Assembly: GCA_045222795.1 (NCBI GenBank)
Contig: JBGUZF010000075.1
Span: forward strand, 42,556 to 106,555
Source: Colimorpha sp045222795
Lineage (GTDB): Bacteria; Bacteroidota; Bacteroidia; Bacteroidales; P3
Direction of reading: 5' to 3'
DNA: 64,000 bases
The position numbers were made by a program, and so were the translations under genes. Below the pieces are notes generated by a model. That model did not search any database. It was not told where the DNA came from and saw only the letters and a program-made list of their open reading frames with translations. Shown piece by piece: positions 40,453 to 48,669 of this stretch; within the stretch, counting starts at the first letter, position 1, and each line of letters starts with the position of its first letter.

Positions 40453-41076
40453 ATGACCACCGAGGAACGTTACCGTGCCATACTTCACAATCATCTGCCG
40501 TCCGAGGCGGTGGATTGGACCTATGCCTATCTCGACCGCTACAAGGTGCATTTCCACATCACCCGCGGCCGGCGCAGCAAGCTGGGCGATTACAGGTGGC
40601 CACAGAAAGAGCATGCCTTCCACGAGATTTCCGTCAACGGCGACCTCAACAAATACCTCTTCCTGTGGGTGTTCCTGCACGAGGCGGCGCATCTGGAGAC
40701 GCATGTGAAATACAGCGATGTGGCGGCGCACGGGCACGAGTGGCAGGGGGAGTATGCGCGGCTGCTGGCCGAGCATGCCGTGTGGTTTCCGCCCGAGGTG
40801 CGGCCGCTGGTGGCTCGCTATGCGTCGCGGGTGCCGCTCTATAGGCCGCTGTTGCGGCAGATAGAAGAGGGGCTGCACCGCTACGACAAAGACTATGTCG
40901 AGGGTGCCGTCACGCACCTCGACGAGCTGCCCGCCGGCAGCCGTTTCCGTCTGAAGGGCAATCCCGAGCTGCTCTTCGTAAGCCTCGAAAAGCGCCGCAC
41001 CCGCTGGCTCTGCCGCGCGGTGGCGACGGGCCGCCAGTACACCGTTGTCGGCAGCGCCGAGGTGCTGCCGGAGTGA
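40453..41076 (+). CDS. SprT-like zinc metalloprotein
   Basis: 207 aa. The zincin signature HEAAHLETH (H76, E77, H80) and the third ligand in AHGHEW (about 93-97) define an SprT-like domain, related to the protease that removes DNA-protein crosslinks in eukaryotes. HFHITRGRRSKLGDYRW and HEISVNGDLN precede it as usual. The C-terminal quarter (GSRFRLKGNPELLFVSLEKRRTRW) is a small beta domain. It starts 10 bp after the tiny lipoprotein gene and is probably cotranscribed. Confidence 0.82.
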   Translation: MTTEERYRAILHNHLPSEAVDWTYAYLDRYKVHFHITRGRRSKLGDYRWPQKEHAFHEISVNGDLNKYLFLWVFLHEAAHLETHVKYSDVAAHGHEWQGEYARLLAEHAVWFPPEVRPLVARYASRVPLYRPLLRQIEEGLHRYDKDYVEGAVTHLDELPAGSRFRLKGNPELLFVSLEKRRTRWLCRAVATGRQYTVVGSAEVLPE

Positions 41077-41165
41077 CCCTTGACCATGCAGTCATTAGTT
41101 TATCTGGCCCATCGGCTATAAGGACCATGCTTGTTGGGTCGGCGAAGGGGCGGAGTTGTGTCGGA

Positions 41166-41220
41166 GCTGCGCCGTACCTACCCTATAATTACCCTATAGT
41201 TACCCTAGAATTACCCTAGA
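41166..41220. repeat. 11-bp tandem array
   Basis: ACCCTATAATT, ACCCTATAGTT, ACCCTAGAATT, ACCCTAGAATT, then AGGGTAGTATT. The fourth unit and the fifth form the palindrome ACCCTAGAATTAGGGT-like arms. The 11-bp period is the same as in the array before ribBA, though the sequence differs. Confidence 0.88.
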
Positions 41221-41269
41221 ATTAGGGTAGTATTTCGGTATGTTTACTTAAACGAGATGGAAGAAAGGG

Positions 41270-41295
41270 TATATTATATCTTAAGATATAATATA
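41270..41295. repeat. perfect 26-bp A/T-rich palindrome
   Basis: TATATTATATCTT (41270-41282) is followed with no spacer by its exact reverse complement (41283-41295). It may extrude as a cruciform or bind a dimeric protein. Confidence 0.92.
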
Positions 41296-41359
41296 ATGGG
41301 GTGGGGGGCCTCACCCCCCGACCCCCTCTCCTGGAAAGAGAGGGGGAGGAGGGGAGGCG

Positions 41360-41394
41360 AGTCGAAGAGTCGAAAAGTCGAAGAGTCGAAAAGG
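41360..41394. repeat. 8-bp word tract
   Basis: GAGTCGAA, GAGTCGAA, AAGTCGAA, GAGTCGAA, AAGG. The same word, GAGTCGAA, occurs inside the DUF4954 gene at about 14791. Confidence 0.85.
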
Positions 41395-41522
41395 AACGGC
41401 GAATTTAACGACCCCTGAAAGGGTGATGAGCACCGCTGAAAATAAATCAAATTTAGCGAATAATTAACTCGAAAGGCTACGCAGGTCAATTGCGGGCGAA
41501 TTACTCGAATTAGATTAGCAAA

Positions 41523-41568
41523 AACTACAAACTACCAACTACTAACACCTAACTACCAACTACCACCT
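41523..41568. repeat. heptamer-word tract
   Basis: AACTACA, AACTACC, AACTACT, AACACCT, AACTACC, AACTACC in 7-bp steps, just before the terminator hairpin. Confidence 0.88.
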
Positions 41569-41597
41569 CTTTCCCTCTTCACTTCTTTCCCTCTTTA

Positions 41598-41637
41598 CCA
41601 AAAGAAAGCCTCCGCCCCCGCGGGGGCTTTCTTTTGG
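41598..41637. terminator. strong hairpin upstream of the ribosomal cluster
   Basis: CCAAAAGAAAGCC (41598-41610) pairs with GGCTTTCTTTTGG (41625-41637) across a GC-rich inner loop that can also pair. It insulates the ribosomal promoter from the SprT-like operon more than 500 bp upstream. Confidence 0.85.
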
Positions 41638-41812
41638 TGGGGTGAAATTGTGGAAAAGGTGTTGAAAAAGGTCGGGGAGGGGAGGGCGGTTTGTGTTGAA
41701 AAGTGGGGGTGAGGGTGAAAATTTTTGTGTTAAAATATTTTTGTAATATATTGATTATTAGTGCCGCCTTAAAATTTTAAGATTATTTAACATGAAGCGG
41801 AATGTCGGATGC

Positions 41813-41843
41813 TTTGTCAGTATAAAAAAAGGTTGTACTTTTG
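41813..41843 (+). promoter_or_regulatory. promoter of the S12-to-L17 cluster
   Basis: TTTG (41813-41816), 19-bp spacer, TACTTTTG (41836-41843), followed by a leader of about 70 nt to the S12 ATG. The only perfect -33/-7 promoter seen in the next 18 kb. Confidence 0.88.
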
Positions 41844-41919
41844 CAATTCCTTTTTGGGCGCACTGTGCCCACGGATAAGACTGAAAAACAAGTAATAAAA
41901 TAAAAACTAAAAGAAAAAA

Positions 41920-42303
41920 ATGCCAACAATTCAGCAATTAGTTCGCAAAGGACGTCAGCAGATGGAGTACAAGTCCAAGTCTCCCGCCCTCGACAGCTGC
42001 CCGCAGCGTCGCGGTGTCTGCACGCGTGTGTACACCACCACCCCCAAGAAACCTAACTCGGCCATGCGTAAGGTGGCCCGTGTTCGTTTGACCAACGGCA
42101 AGGAGGTCAACGCCTATATCCCGGGTGAGGGCCACAACCTGCAGGAGCACTCGATAGTGATGATCCGCGGAGGCCGTGTGAAGGATCTCCCCGGTGTGCG
42201 TTATCACATCATCCGTGGTGCTTTGGACACCAGCGGTGTCGACGGTCGTCGCCAGCGTCGTTCTAAATACGGTGCCAAGCGTCCGAAACAGGCCGGCAAG
42301 TAA
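41920..42303 (+). CDS. rpsL: 30S ribosomal protein S12
   Basis: 127 aa. TTTPKKPNSAMRKVARVRLT and GRVKDLPGVRYHIIRG are the decoding-centre loops; the lysines whose mutation gives streptomycin resistance (KKPNS and VKDLPG) are unchanged. First gene of the cluster, with an A-rich rather than Shine-Dalgarno leader (AAAAGAAAAAA). The gap to S7 is a heptamer-like AAAAGTT word tract. Confidence 0.97.
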   Translation: MPTIQQLVRKGRQQMEYKSKSPALDSCPQRRGVCTRVYTTTPKKPNSAMRKVARVRLTNGKEVNAYIPGEGHNLQEHSIVMIRGGRVKDLPGVRYHIIRGALDTSGVDGRRQRRSKYGAKRPKQAGK

Positions 42304-42347
42304 ACAGAGTTTAAAAGTTAAAAGGTTTAAAAGTTTAAAAGTTTAGA
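42304..42347. repeat. word tract between rpsL and rpsG
   Basis: GTTTAAAA, GTTAAAAG, GTTTAAAA, GTTTAAAA, GTTTAGAC words fill almost the whole 49-bp gap, placing a repeat tract inside the most highly expressed operon of the window. Confidence 0.85.
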
Positions 42348-42352
42348 CTGAA

Positions 42353-42820
42353 ATGAGAAAAGCTAAGCCCAAGAAAAGAATCATCCTCCCGGATCCCAAA
42401 TACAATGATGTGATGGTCACCAAGTTCGTCAACAACCTGATGATGGGTGGCAAGAAGACCATCGCCTACAAGATTTTCTACGATGCAATCGACGTTGTGA
42501 GCGACCGCACGAAGGAAGACGGCCTCGAGGTGTGGAAGAAGGCTCTTGCCAACGTGACCCCGAGCGTCGAGGTGCGCAGCAAGCGTATCGGCGGTGCCAC
42601 GTTCCAGATCCCCACTGAGATCCGTGCCGAGCGCAAGCAGAGCATCGGCATGAAGAACCTTATCGGTTTCTCGCGCAAGCGCAGTGAGAAGACGATGGCC
42701 CTGAAGCTGGCCGCCGAGATCCAGGCCGCTTACAAGGAAGAGGGCGCCGCCTTCAAGCGCAAGGAGGATATCCACCGTATGGCCGACGCCAACAAGGCCT
42801 TCTCGCACTTCCGCGCGTAA
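42353..42820 (+). CDS. rpsG: 30S ribosomal protein S7
   Basis: 155 aa. MRKAKPKKRIILPDPKYND, KFVNNLMMGGKKTIAYKI, and EVRSKRIGGATFQIP are typical; the C-terminus ends HFRA. It nucleates assembly of the 30S head. Twenty-one bp separate it from fusA. Confidence 0.97.
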   Translation: MRKAKPKKRIILPDPKYNDVMVTKFVNNLMMGGKKTIAYKIFYDAIDVVSDRTKEDGLEVWKKALANVTPSVEVRSKRIGGATFQIPTEIRAERKQSIGMKNLIGFSRKRSEKTMALKLAAEIQAAYKEEGAAFKRKEDIHRMADANKAFSHFRA

Positions 42821-42841
42821 TACATATATTATATATAGAAG

Positions 42842-44938
42842 ATGTCAGACCTCCACTACACAAGAAACATCGGCATTATGGCCCACATCGACGCCGGCAA
42901 GACGACGACGACGGAGCGCATACTGTTCTACACCGGCAAGAACTACAAGCTGGGTGAGACACACGAGGGCTCGGCCACGATGGACTGGATGGTGCAGGAG
43001 CAGGAGCGTGGTATCACCATCACTTCGGCTGCCACCACCGTGTATTGGGACTGGCACAACCAGCGTTACAAGTACAACATCATCGACACTCCGGGCCATG
43101 TGGACTTCACCGTCGAGGTGGAGCGCTCGCTGCGCGTGCTCGACGGCGCCATAGCCATCTTCTGTGCTGTGGGCGGCGTAGAGCCCCAGAGCGAGACCGT
43201 GTGGCGCCAGGCCGACAAGTACGAGGTGCCGCGCATTGCCTTCATCAACAAGATGGACCGCGCGGGTGCCGACTTCTTCTCGGTGGTGAGCCAGATCAAG
43301 GAGCGCCTCGGAGCCAACCCCATCCCCATCGAGATCCCCATCGGACAGGAAGATCTCTACAAAGGTGTGGTCGACCTGATCTCGAACAAGGCCCTGGTGT
43401 GGGACGAGAGCTCGAACGGCCAGCGCTTCGAGGAGATACCGATGCCCGAAGACTTGAAGGACATCGCCGCCGAATACCGCCAGAAGCTGGTGGAAGGCGT
43501 GGCCGAGGAGAACGAGGAGCTGATGATGAAGTTCTTCGACGACCCCGACAGCATCACCGCCGACGACATCATCGCCGAGGTGCGCAAAGCCACCCTGGCC
43601 CGCAAGATTGTCCCCGTGATGTGCGGCTCGGCCTTCAAGAACAAAGGTGTGCAGACGTTGCTCGACGCCGTCGCCGCCTTCCTGCCCAGCCCGCTGGATG
43701 TGCCCGAGGTTGACGGCATCAATCCCAAGACAGAGAAAGAAGAGAGCCGCAAGATCGACGTCAACGCGCCCTTCTCGGCCCTCGCCTTCAAGATAGCCAC
43801 CGACCCCTATGTGGGCCGCCTGTGCTTCTTCCGCGTGTACAGCGGCTCGCTCGAGAGCGGTTCGTATGTGTACAACGCCAACACCGGCAAGAAAGAGCGT
43901 ATCTCGCGCATCATGCAGATGCACTCGAACAAGCAGAACCCCCTCGACCGCATCGAGGCCGGCGACATAGGAGCCGCCGTGGGATTCAAGGACATCAAGA
44001 CCGGCCACACGCTGTGCGACGAGAAGCACCCGATAGTGCTCGAGTCGATGAAGTTCCCCGAGCCCGTTATCTCGATTGCCGTGGAGCCCAAGCTGCAGGC
44101 CGACATGGACAAGATGACCAACGCCCTGCAGAAGCTGGTGGAGGAAGACCCCACCTTCCGCGTGAAGACCGACGAGGTGAGCGGACAGACCATCATCAGC
44201 GGTATGGGCGAGCTGCACTTGGACATCATCGTGGACCGCATGCGCCGCGAGTTCGGCGTGGAGGTGAACCAGGGACGTCCCGAGGTGGCTTACAAAGAGG
44301 CTATCACCACCACCGTGCAGCACCACGAGATCTACAAGAAGCAGACTGGCGGCAAGGGTAAGTTCGCCGACATACTGTTCGAGATCGGCCCTGCCGACGA
44401 AGGTGTCACAGGCTTGCAGTTCGAGAACGAGGTGAAGGGCGGCAACATACCGAAGGAATACTTCCCCGCCATCGAGAAAGGTTTCAAGGAGGCCATGCAG
44501 AACGGCGTTCTGGCCGGCTATCCGATGGACTCGATGAAGGTGAGGATTATCGACGGCTCGTTCCATCCCGTGGACAGCGACCAACTGAGCTTCGAGCTCT
44601 GCGCCAAGATAGGCTTCAAGGCTGCCTGCCGCAAGGCCAACCCCGTGCTGCTGGAGCCGATAATGAAACTCGAGGTGCTGACCCCCGACACCTATGTGGG
44701 CGACGTGACCGGCGACCTGAACCGTCGCCGCGGCGTGCTGGAGAACATCGCCGCCAAGGTGGGCGTCCAGGCCATACATGCCAAGGTGCCGCTGGAGCAG
44801 ATGTTCGGATATGTCACCTCGCTGCGCACCATCACGTCGGGCCGTGCCAACTCCACGATGGAGTTCTCGCACTACGCCGAGGTGAGCCGCGAGCAGCAGG
44901 AGGCTATCCTGAAAAACAAATACAACTACGGTTTTTGA
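42842..44938 (+). CDS. fusA: translation elongation factor G
   Basis: 698 aa, full length. GTPase motifs: AHIDAGKTTTTER (16-28), the switch region RGITITSAAT, DTPGHVDF (about 82-89) and NKMDR (about 136-140). Domain IV has the tip loop regions around GRPEVAYKEAI, and the C-terminus ends with LKNKYNYGF. It drives translocation. In many bacteria tufA follows fusA; here rpsJ follows after 28 bp, the Bacteroidetes arrangement. Confidence 0.97.
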   Translation: MSDLHYTRNIGIMAHIDAGKTTTTERILFYTGKNYKLGETHEGSATMDWMVQEQERGITITSAATTVYWDWHNQRYKYNIIDTPGHVDFTVEVERSLRVLDGAIAIFCAVGGVEPQSETVWRQADKYEVPRIAFINKMDRAGADFFSVVSQIKERLGANPIPIEIPIGQEDLYKGVVDLISNKALVWDESSNGQRFEEIPMPEDLKDIAAEYRQKLVEGVAEENEELMMKFFDDPDSITADDIIAEVRKATLARKIVPVMCGSAFKNKGVQTLLDAVAAFLPSPLDVPEVDGINPKTEKEESRKIDVNAPFSALAFKIATDPYVGRLCFFRVYSGSLESGSYVYNANTGKKERISRIMQMHSNKQNPLDRIEAGDIGAAVGFKDIKTGHTLCDEKHPIVLESMKFPEPVISIAVEPKLQADMDKMTNALQKLVEEDPTFRVKTDEVSGQTIISGMGELHLDIIVDRMRREFGVEVNQGRPEVAYKEAITTTVQHHEIYKKQTGGKGKFADILFEIGPADEGVTGLQFENEVKGGNIPKEYFPAIEKGFKEAMQNGVLAGYPMDSMKVRIIDGSFHPVDSDQLSFELCAKIGFKAACRKANPVLLEPIMKLEVLTPDTYVGDVTGDLNRRRGVLENIAAKVGVQAIHAKVPLEQMFGYVTSLRTITSGRANSTMEFSHYAEVSREQQEAILKNKYNYGF

Positions 44939-44966
44939 AAAATAATAAACAAAAAATAAATAACAA

Positions 44967-45275
44967 ATGAGTCAAAGAATCAGAATCAAGCTCAAATCTT
45001 ACGACCACAACCTCGTCGACAAGTCGGCCGAGAAGATTGTGAAGACCGTAAAGATGACCGGAGCGGTGGTCAATGGCCCCATACCGCTGCCGACGAACAA
45101 AAAGATTTTCACCGTGAACCGCTCGACCTTCGTGAACAAGAAGTCGCGCGAGCAGTTCGAGCTTAGCACCTACAAGCGTTTGATGGACATCGAGATCAAC
45201 GATCGCGCCAAGACCATTGACGCCCTGATGAAGCTCGAGCTCCCCAGCGGTGTTGAAGTGGAAATCAAAGTGTGA
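44967..45275 (+). CDS. rpsJ: 30S ribosomal protein S10
   Basis: 102 aa. RIRIKLKSYDHNLVDKSAEKI, GPIPLPTNKKIFTV and RSTFVNKKSREQFE are conserved, with the long loop that also binds NusB in antitermination. It joins the str-type and S10-type operons. Confidence 0.97.
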   Translation: MSQRIRIKLKSYDHNLVDKSAEKIVKTVKMTGAVVNGPIPLPTNKKIFTVNRSTFVNKKSREQFELSTYKRLMDIEINDRAKTIDALMKLELPSGVEVEIKV

Positions 45276-45340
45276 AATTAATCAGCCTATGTCGAGAGAT
45301 AAGCTGAATGTCTAACAATTAAAAGAATCCAACTAAAGAA

Positions 45341-45970
45341 ATGTCAGGATTAATCGGAAAGAAAATTGGAATGACCAGTCTTTTTGATGCCGACGGAAAG
45401 CAGATTCCGTGCACAGTTATTGAAGCTGGTCCTTGTGTTGTTACACAAGTGAGAACGATTGAGAAAGATGGCTACGAGGCCATCCAGCTCGCTTTTGGCG
45501 AGAAGAAAGAGAGCCGCACCAACAAGCCCATGCGCGGCCACTTTGCGAAAGCAGGCACCACCCCGAAGCAGTATCTGGCTGAGTTCAGCCGCTTCGAGGA
45601 AGGCCACAAGAAGAAATACGGTGAAGTGCTCACCGTCGACGTCTTCCAGGAAGGCGAGTTTGTCGACGTGGTCGGCACCTCGAAGGGTAGAGGTTTCCAG
45701 GGCGTTGTGACGCGTCACGGCTTCGGCGGTGTCGGCGACAAGACCCACGGTCAGCACGACCGTCTGCGCGCCCCCGGTTCGATCGGTGCATCGTCGTATC
45801 CTTCGCGTATCTTCAAGGGCATGCGTATGGCTGGCCAGACCGGCAACCATCGCGTGAAAGTTCAGAACCTCCAGGTGGTGAAGATCATCGCCGAGAAGAA
45901 TCTGATGCTTGTCAAGGGTTCGGTCCCCGGCCCCAAGGGATCTATTGTCAAACTTGAAAGATGGAGCTAA
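45341..45970 (+). CDS. rplC: 50S ribosomal protein L3
   Basis: 209 aa. GKKIGMTSLFD at the N-terminus, the tip loop GFQGVVTRHGFGGVGDKTHG near the peptidyl-transferase centre, and GSIGASSYPSRIFKGMRMAG with the Gln-adjacent region methylated in some bacteria. The 65-bp gap before it has no obvious structure. Confidence 0.97.
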   Translation: MSGLIGKKIGMTSLFDADGKQIPCTVIEAGPCVVTQVRTIEKDGYEAIQLAFGEKKESRTNKPMRGHFAKAGTTPKQYLAEFSRFEEGHKKKYGEVLTVDVFQEGEFVDVVGTSKGRGFQGVVTRHGFGGVGDKTHGQHDRLRAPGSIGASSYPSRIFKGMRMAGQTGNHRVKVQNLQVVKIIAEKNLMLVKGSVPGPKGSIVKLERWS

Positions 45971-45976
45971 TTAGAC

Positions 45977-46609
45977 ATGGAGATTAAAGTTTATAACATC
46001 AACGGAAGCGAGACCGGTAGAACCATCAACCTTGAGGATTCTATCTTCGCCATCGAGCCCAACGACCACGCCATTTACCTCGACGTCAAGCAGTACTTGG
46101 CCGACAACCGTCAGGGCACCAGCAAAGCCAAAGAGCGCAGCGAGAACGCCCACAGCACCCGCAAGCTGAAACGTCAGAAAGGCACCGGCGGTGCACGTTC
46201 GGGCGATTTGAAGAGCCCCGTGTTTGTCGGTGGCGGCACCATCTTCGGACCGAAGCCCCGCGACTACCGCTTCAAACTGAACGTGAAAGTGAAACGTCTT
46301 GCCCGCCGCAGCGCCCTCGCCTACAAGTGCAAGGACAACGCTATGACCGTCGTCGAGAACTTCGCTTTCGAAGGCCCCAAGACCAAGAAGATGATTGAAG
46401 TGCTCAACAATTTGAAGTTGAACGACAAAAAGTCGCTTTTTGTGCTTGAGAATCAAAATAATTTCGTATCTTTGTCCGCTAGAAACCTTAAGAACGTAAA
46501 GGTGGTAAACGTGTCGCAATTAAATACTTACGACATTGTTAACGCCTCGAATATTGTCGTTTGCGAGGGTTCATTGACCGAGATCAACCGCGTTTTGGCA
46601 ACAAAATAA
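45977..46609 (+). CDS. rplD: 50S ribosomal protein L4
   Basis: 210 aa. The extended loop KLKRQKGTGGARSGDLKSPV and FGPKPRDYRFKLN line the exit tunnel. In E. coli L4 represses its own S10 operon; a similar leader structure was not evident here. A chance TATCTTTG lies within its coding region at about 46468. Confidence 0.96.
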   Translation: MEIKVYNINGSETGRTINLEDSIFAIEPNDHAIYLDVKQYLADNRQGTSKAKERSENAHSTRKLKRQKGTGGARSGDLKSPVFVGGGTIFGPKPRDYRFKLNVKVKRLARRSALAYKCKDNAMTVVENFAFEGPKTKKMIEVLNNLKLNDKKSLFVLENQNNFVSLSARNLKNVKVVNVSQLNTYDIVNASNIVVCEGSLTEINRVLATK

Positions 46610-46644
46610 GGGAAGAGAGTATAACGATTTAAGAAAGTTTAACA

Positions 46645-46998
46645 ATGATGAACATTATAGTAAAACCGCTGATCAGTGAAAAGATGACGCGCCTTACCGA
46701 GGCTGCCGCCAATCCTATCCAGACCCGCATCCAGCGTAATAAAGGCATTGCCGCCGCTCCTGCCCAGAACCGCTACGGTTTTGTCGTTGACAAACGCGCC
46801 AACAAGATTCAGATCAAGAACGCCGTTGAGGAGTTCTACAATGTGAAGGTTGTTGATGTGAACACGATGAACTATTCGGGCAAGGTGAAGTCGCGCTACA
46901 CCAAAGCCGGCTTCCTCACCGGCCGCACCAATGCTTTCAAGAAGGCTATCGTGACCCTCGCCGAGGGCGACAGCATTGACTTCTACGCCAGCATCTAA
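46645..46998 (+). CDS. rplW: 50S ribosomal protein L23
   Basis: 117 aa; two consecutive ATG codons (46645 and 46648) are possible starts. IIVKPLISEKMTR and NRYGFVVDKRANKIQIKNAVEEFYNVKV are diagnostic. A Bacteroidetes-style insert (AANPIQTRIQRNKGIAAAPA) lengthens the N-terminal part. Docking site for trigger factor and SRP at the exit tunnel. Confidence 0.95.
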   Translation: MMNIIVKPLISEKMTRLTEAAANPIQTRIQRNKGIAAAPAQNRYGFVVDKRANKIQIKNAVEEFYNVKVVDVNTMNYSGKVKSRYTKAGFLTGRTNAFKKAIVTLAEGDSIDFYASI

Positions 46999-47068
46999 AA
47001 GCAAACAGAAACAACAAAGTAATAATAGTTAAGGTCCACTGATAAGAGACCAATAAGAAAACAAAGAA

Positions 47069-47893
47069 ATGGCTTTAAAGAAAATTAAACCCACAACCCC
47101 CGGTCAGCGCCACAAGCTGGTTGTCACCAACGACGACATCACCGCAACGCGTCCGGAGAAGAGCCTTGTGTACGGTATCCGCAAAAGTGGCGGCCGTAAC
47201 AATCAGGGTAAGATGACCATGCGTTACATCGGCGGCGGTCACAAACAGCTCTACCGCTTCGTCGACTTCAAGCGCACGAAAGACGGTATTCCCGCCGTTG
47301 TGAAGACCATCGAGTACGACCCGAACCGCAGCTCGCGCATCGCCCTCATCTGCTACGCAGACGGCGAGAAGAGCTACATCCTGTGCCCCCAGGGCCTGAA
47401 GGTCGGTCAGACCGTCATGTCCGGCAAGGGCGTGGCCCCCGAGGTCGGCAACACCCTGCTGCTTGCCGAGATTCCTTTCGGTACGCTTATCCACAACATC
47501 GAGCTTCGTCCCGGCCAGGGTGCGAAGATGGTGCGTTCGGCCGGTGCCTATGCCCAGCTGATGTCGCGTGACGACAAGTACGCCATCATCAAGATGCCCA
47601 GCGGCGAGATGCGCATGATCCTCCAGGCCTGCCGCGCCACCGTCGGTATCGTCAGCAACCCCGAGCACAACCTCGAGGTCGGCGGTAAGGCTGGTCGCAG
47701 CCGTCACCTGGGACGCCGTCCGCGCAACCGCGGCGTTGTCATGAACCCCGTTGACCACCCGATGGGCGGTGGTGAAGGCCGTCAGACCGGCGGACATCCC
47801 CGTTCGCGCAAGGGTATCCCGGCCAAGGGCTACAAGACTCGCGCTCCCAAGAAGCAGTCGAGCAAGTACATCGTCGAAAGAAGAAAGAAGTAA
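47069..47893 (+). CDS. rplB: 50S ribosomal protein L2
   Basis: 274 aa. GGRNNQGKMTMRYIGGGHK, YDPNRSSRIALICYADG and the C-terminal NPVDHPMGGGEGR with the His needed for peptidyl transfer. Ends in a basic KKQSSKYIVERRKK tail. Confidence 0.97.
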   Translation: MALKKIKPTTPGQRHKLVVTNDDITATRPEKSLVYGIRKSGGRNNQGKMTMRYIGGGHKQLYRFVDFKRTKDGIPAVVKTIEYDPNRSSRIALICYADGEKSYILCPQGLKVGQTVMSGKGVAPEVGNTLLLAEIPFGTLIHNIELRPGQGAKMVRSAGAYAQLMSRDDKYAIIKMPSGEMRMILQACRATVGIVSNPEHNLEVGGKAGRSRHLGRRPRNRGVVMNPVDHPMGGGEGRQTGGHPRSRKGIPAKGYKTRAPKKQSSKYIVERRKK

Positions 47894-47913
47894 CTCAGTA
47901 AAAAGAAGAAACA

Positions 47914-48192
47914 ATGAGTCGTTCGTTAAAGAAAGGTCCGTATATTTTCCACAAACTGGAAAAACGCGTTATCGAGGCGCAGCAGTCGAACAAGAAGGTC
48001 ACCATCAAGACATGGTCGAGAGCTTCGATGATTTCGCCCGACTTTGTGGGTCAGACCATTGCCGTCCACAACGGCAACAAGTTCATCCCCGTGTACGTCA
48101 CCGAGAACATGGTGGGTCACAAGCTTGGCGAGTTCGCTCCCACCCGCATCTTCCGCGGTCATGCAGGATCTAAAGATAAAGCTAAAAAGTAA
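47914..48192 (+). CDS. rpsS: 30S ribosomal protein S19
   Basis: 92 aa. MSRSLKKGPYIFHKLEKRV, KTWSRASMISPDFVGQTI and HNGNKFIPVYVTENMVGHK are conserved. Head protein contacting tRNA and S13. Confidence 0.97.
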   Translation: MSRSLKKGPYIFHKLEKRVIEAQQSNKKVTIKTWSRASMISPDFVGQTIAVHNGNKFIPVYVTENMVGHKLGEFAPTRIFRGHAGSKDKAKK

Positions 48193-48205
48193 ACACTGAA
48201 AGAAA

Positions 48206-48643
48206 ATGGGACGTAGAAAACATAATAGTGCCGAAGCACGCAAAGAAGCCAACAAGACCATCTATATGGCCAAGTTGATGAACAACCCGACTTCGCCTCA
48301 GAAGACCCGTCTGGTTGCCGACTTGGTACGTGGCGTCGATGTAGAGAAAGCCCTTGGTATCCTCCAGTACAACCCCAGAGAGTCCGCTCCGAAGATGCGC
48401 AAGCTCCTCCTCTCGGCCATCGCCAACTGGCAGGCCAAGAACGAGGGTGTCCGCATGGAGGACGCTCAGTTGTACGTGAAGCAGATTATGGTTGACGAAG
48501 GTCGCACCATGAAGCGCATGCGCACCGCCCCCCAGGGCCGCGGCTACCGTATCCGCAAGCGTAGCAACCACATCACCATGATTCTCGGCAGCCGCCTTGA
48601 GGATGCTCCCGTCGCTACGGCTGAAAAAGAAGAAACAAAATAA
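48206..48643 (+). CDS. rplV: 50S ribosomal protein L22
   Basis: 145 aa. SPQKTRLVADLVRGVDVEKA and the exit-tunnel beta-hairpin RTMKRMRTAPQGRGYRIRKR. The C-terminus is extended by an Ala/Glu-rich tail. Confidence 0.96.
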   Translation: MGRRKHNSAEARKEANKTIYMAKLMNNPTSPQKTRLVADLVRGVDVEKALGILQYNPRESAPKMRKLLLSAIANWQAKNEGVRMEDAQLYVKQIMVDEGRTMKRMRTAPQGRGYRIRKRSNHITMILGSRLEDAPVATAEKEETK

Positions 48644-48669
48644 AGTAACAAACAAGAAGAAAATAGACA

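Larger units (their letters stand above)
41077..41919. other. 843-bp intergenic island upstream of the ribosomal cluster
   Basis: No credible gene. In order: an 11-bp tandem array (41166-41220), a perfect 26-bp AT palindrome (41270-41295), GC-rich hairpins (41303-41346), an 8-bp word tract (41360-41394), a stretch with repeated CGAATT words (41400-41515), a heptamer tract (41523-41568), a strong terminator hairpin (41598-41637), an AT-rich region and the S12 promoter (41813-41843). The density of repeats is the highest in the window. Confidence 0.85.

Noticed and set aside
41274..41489. 71-codon minus-strand frame in the intergenic island
   Set aside because: It reads through palindromes and word tracts (FLFDSSTFRLFDS-type peptide), so it is repeat sequence, not a gene.
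42845..44872. 675-codon open frame antisense to fusA
   Set aside because: It is a codon-bias shadow of EF-G; the product is Val/Leu/His-rich without family features.
44939..44966. Missing tuf gene between fusA and rpsJ as a deletion
   Set aside because: Absence of tuf at this place is the ordinary arrangement in Bacteroidetes.
46461..46480. TATCTTTG inside rplD as an internal promoter
   Set aside because: No -33 element at the proper distance and the encoded protein is conserved there; probably chance.
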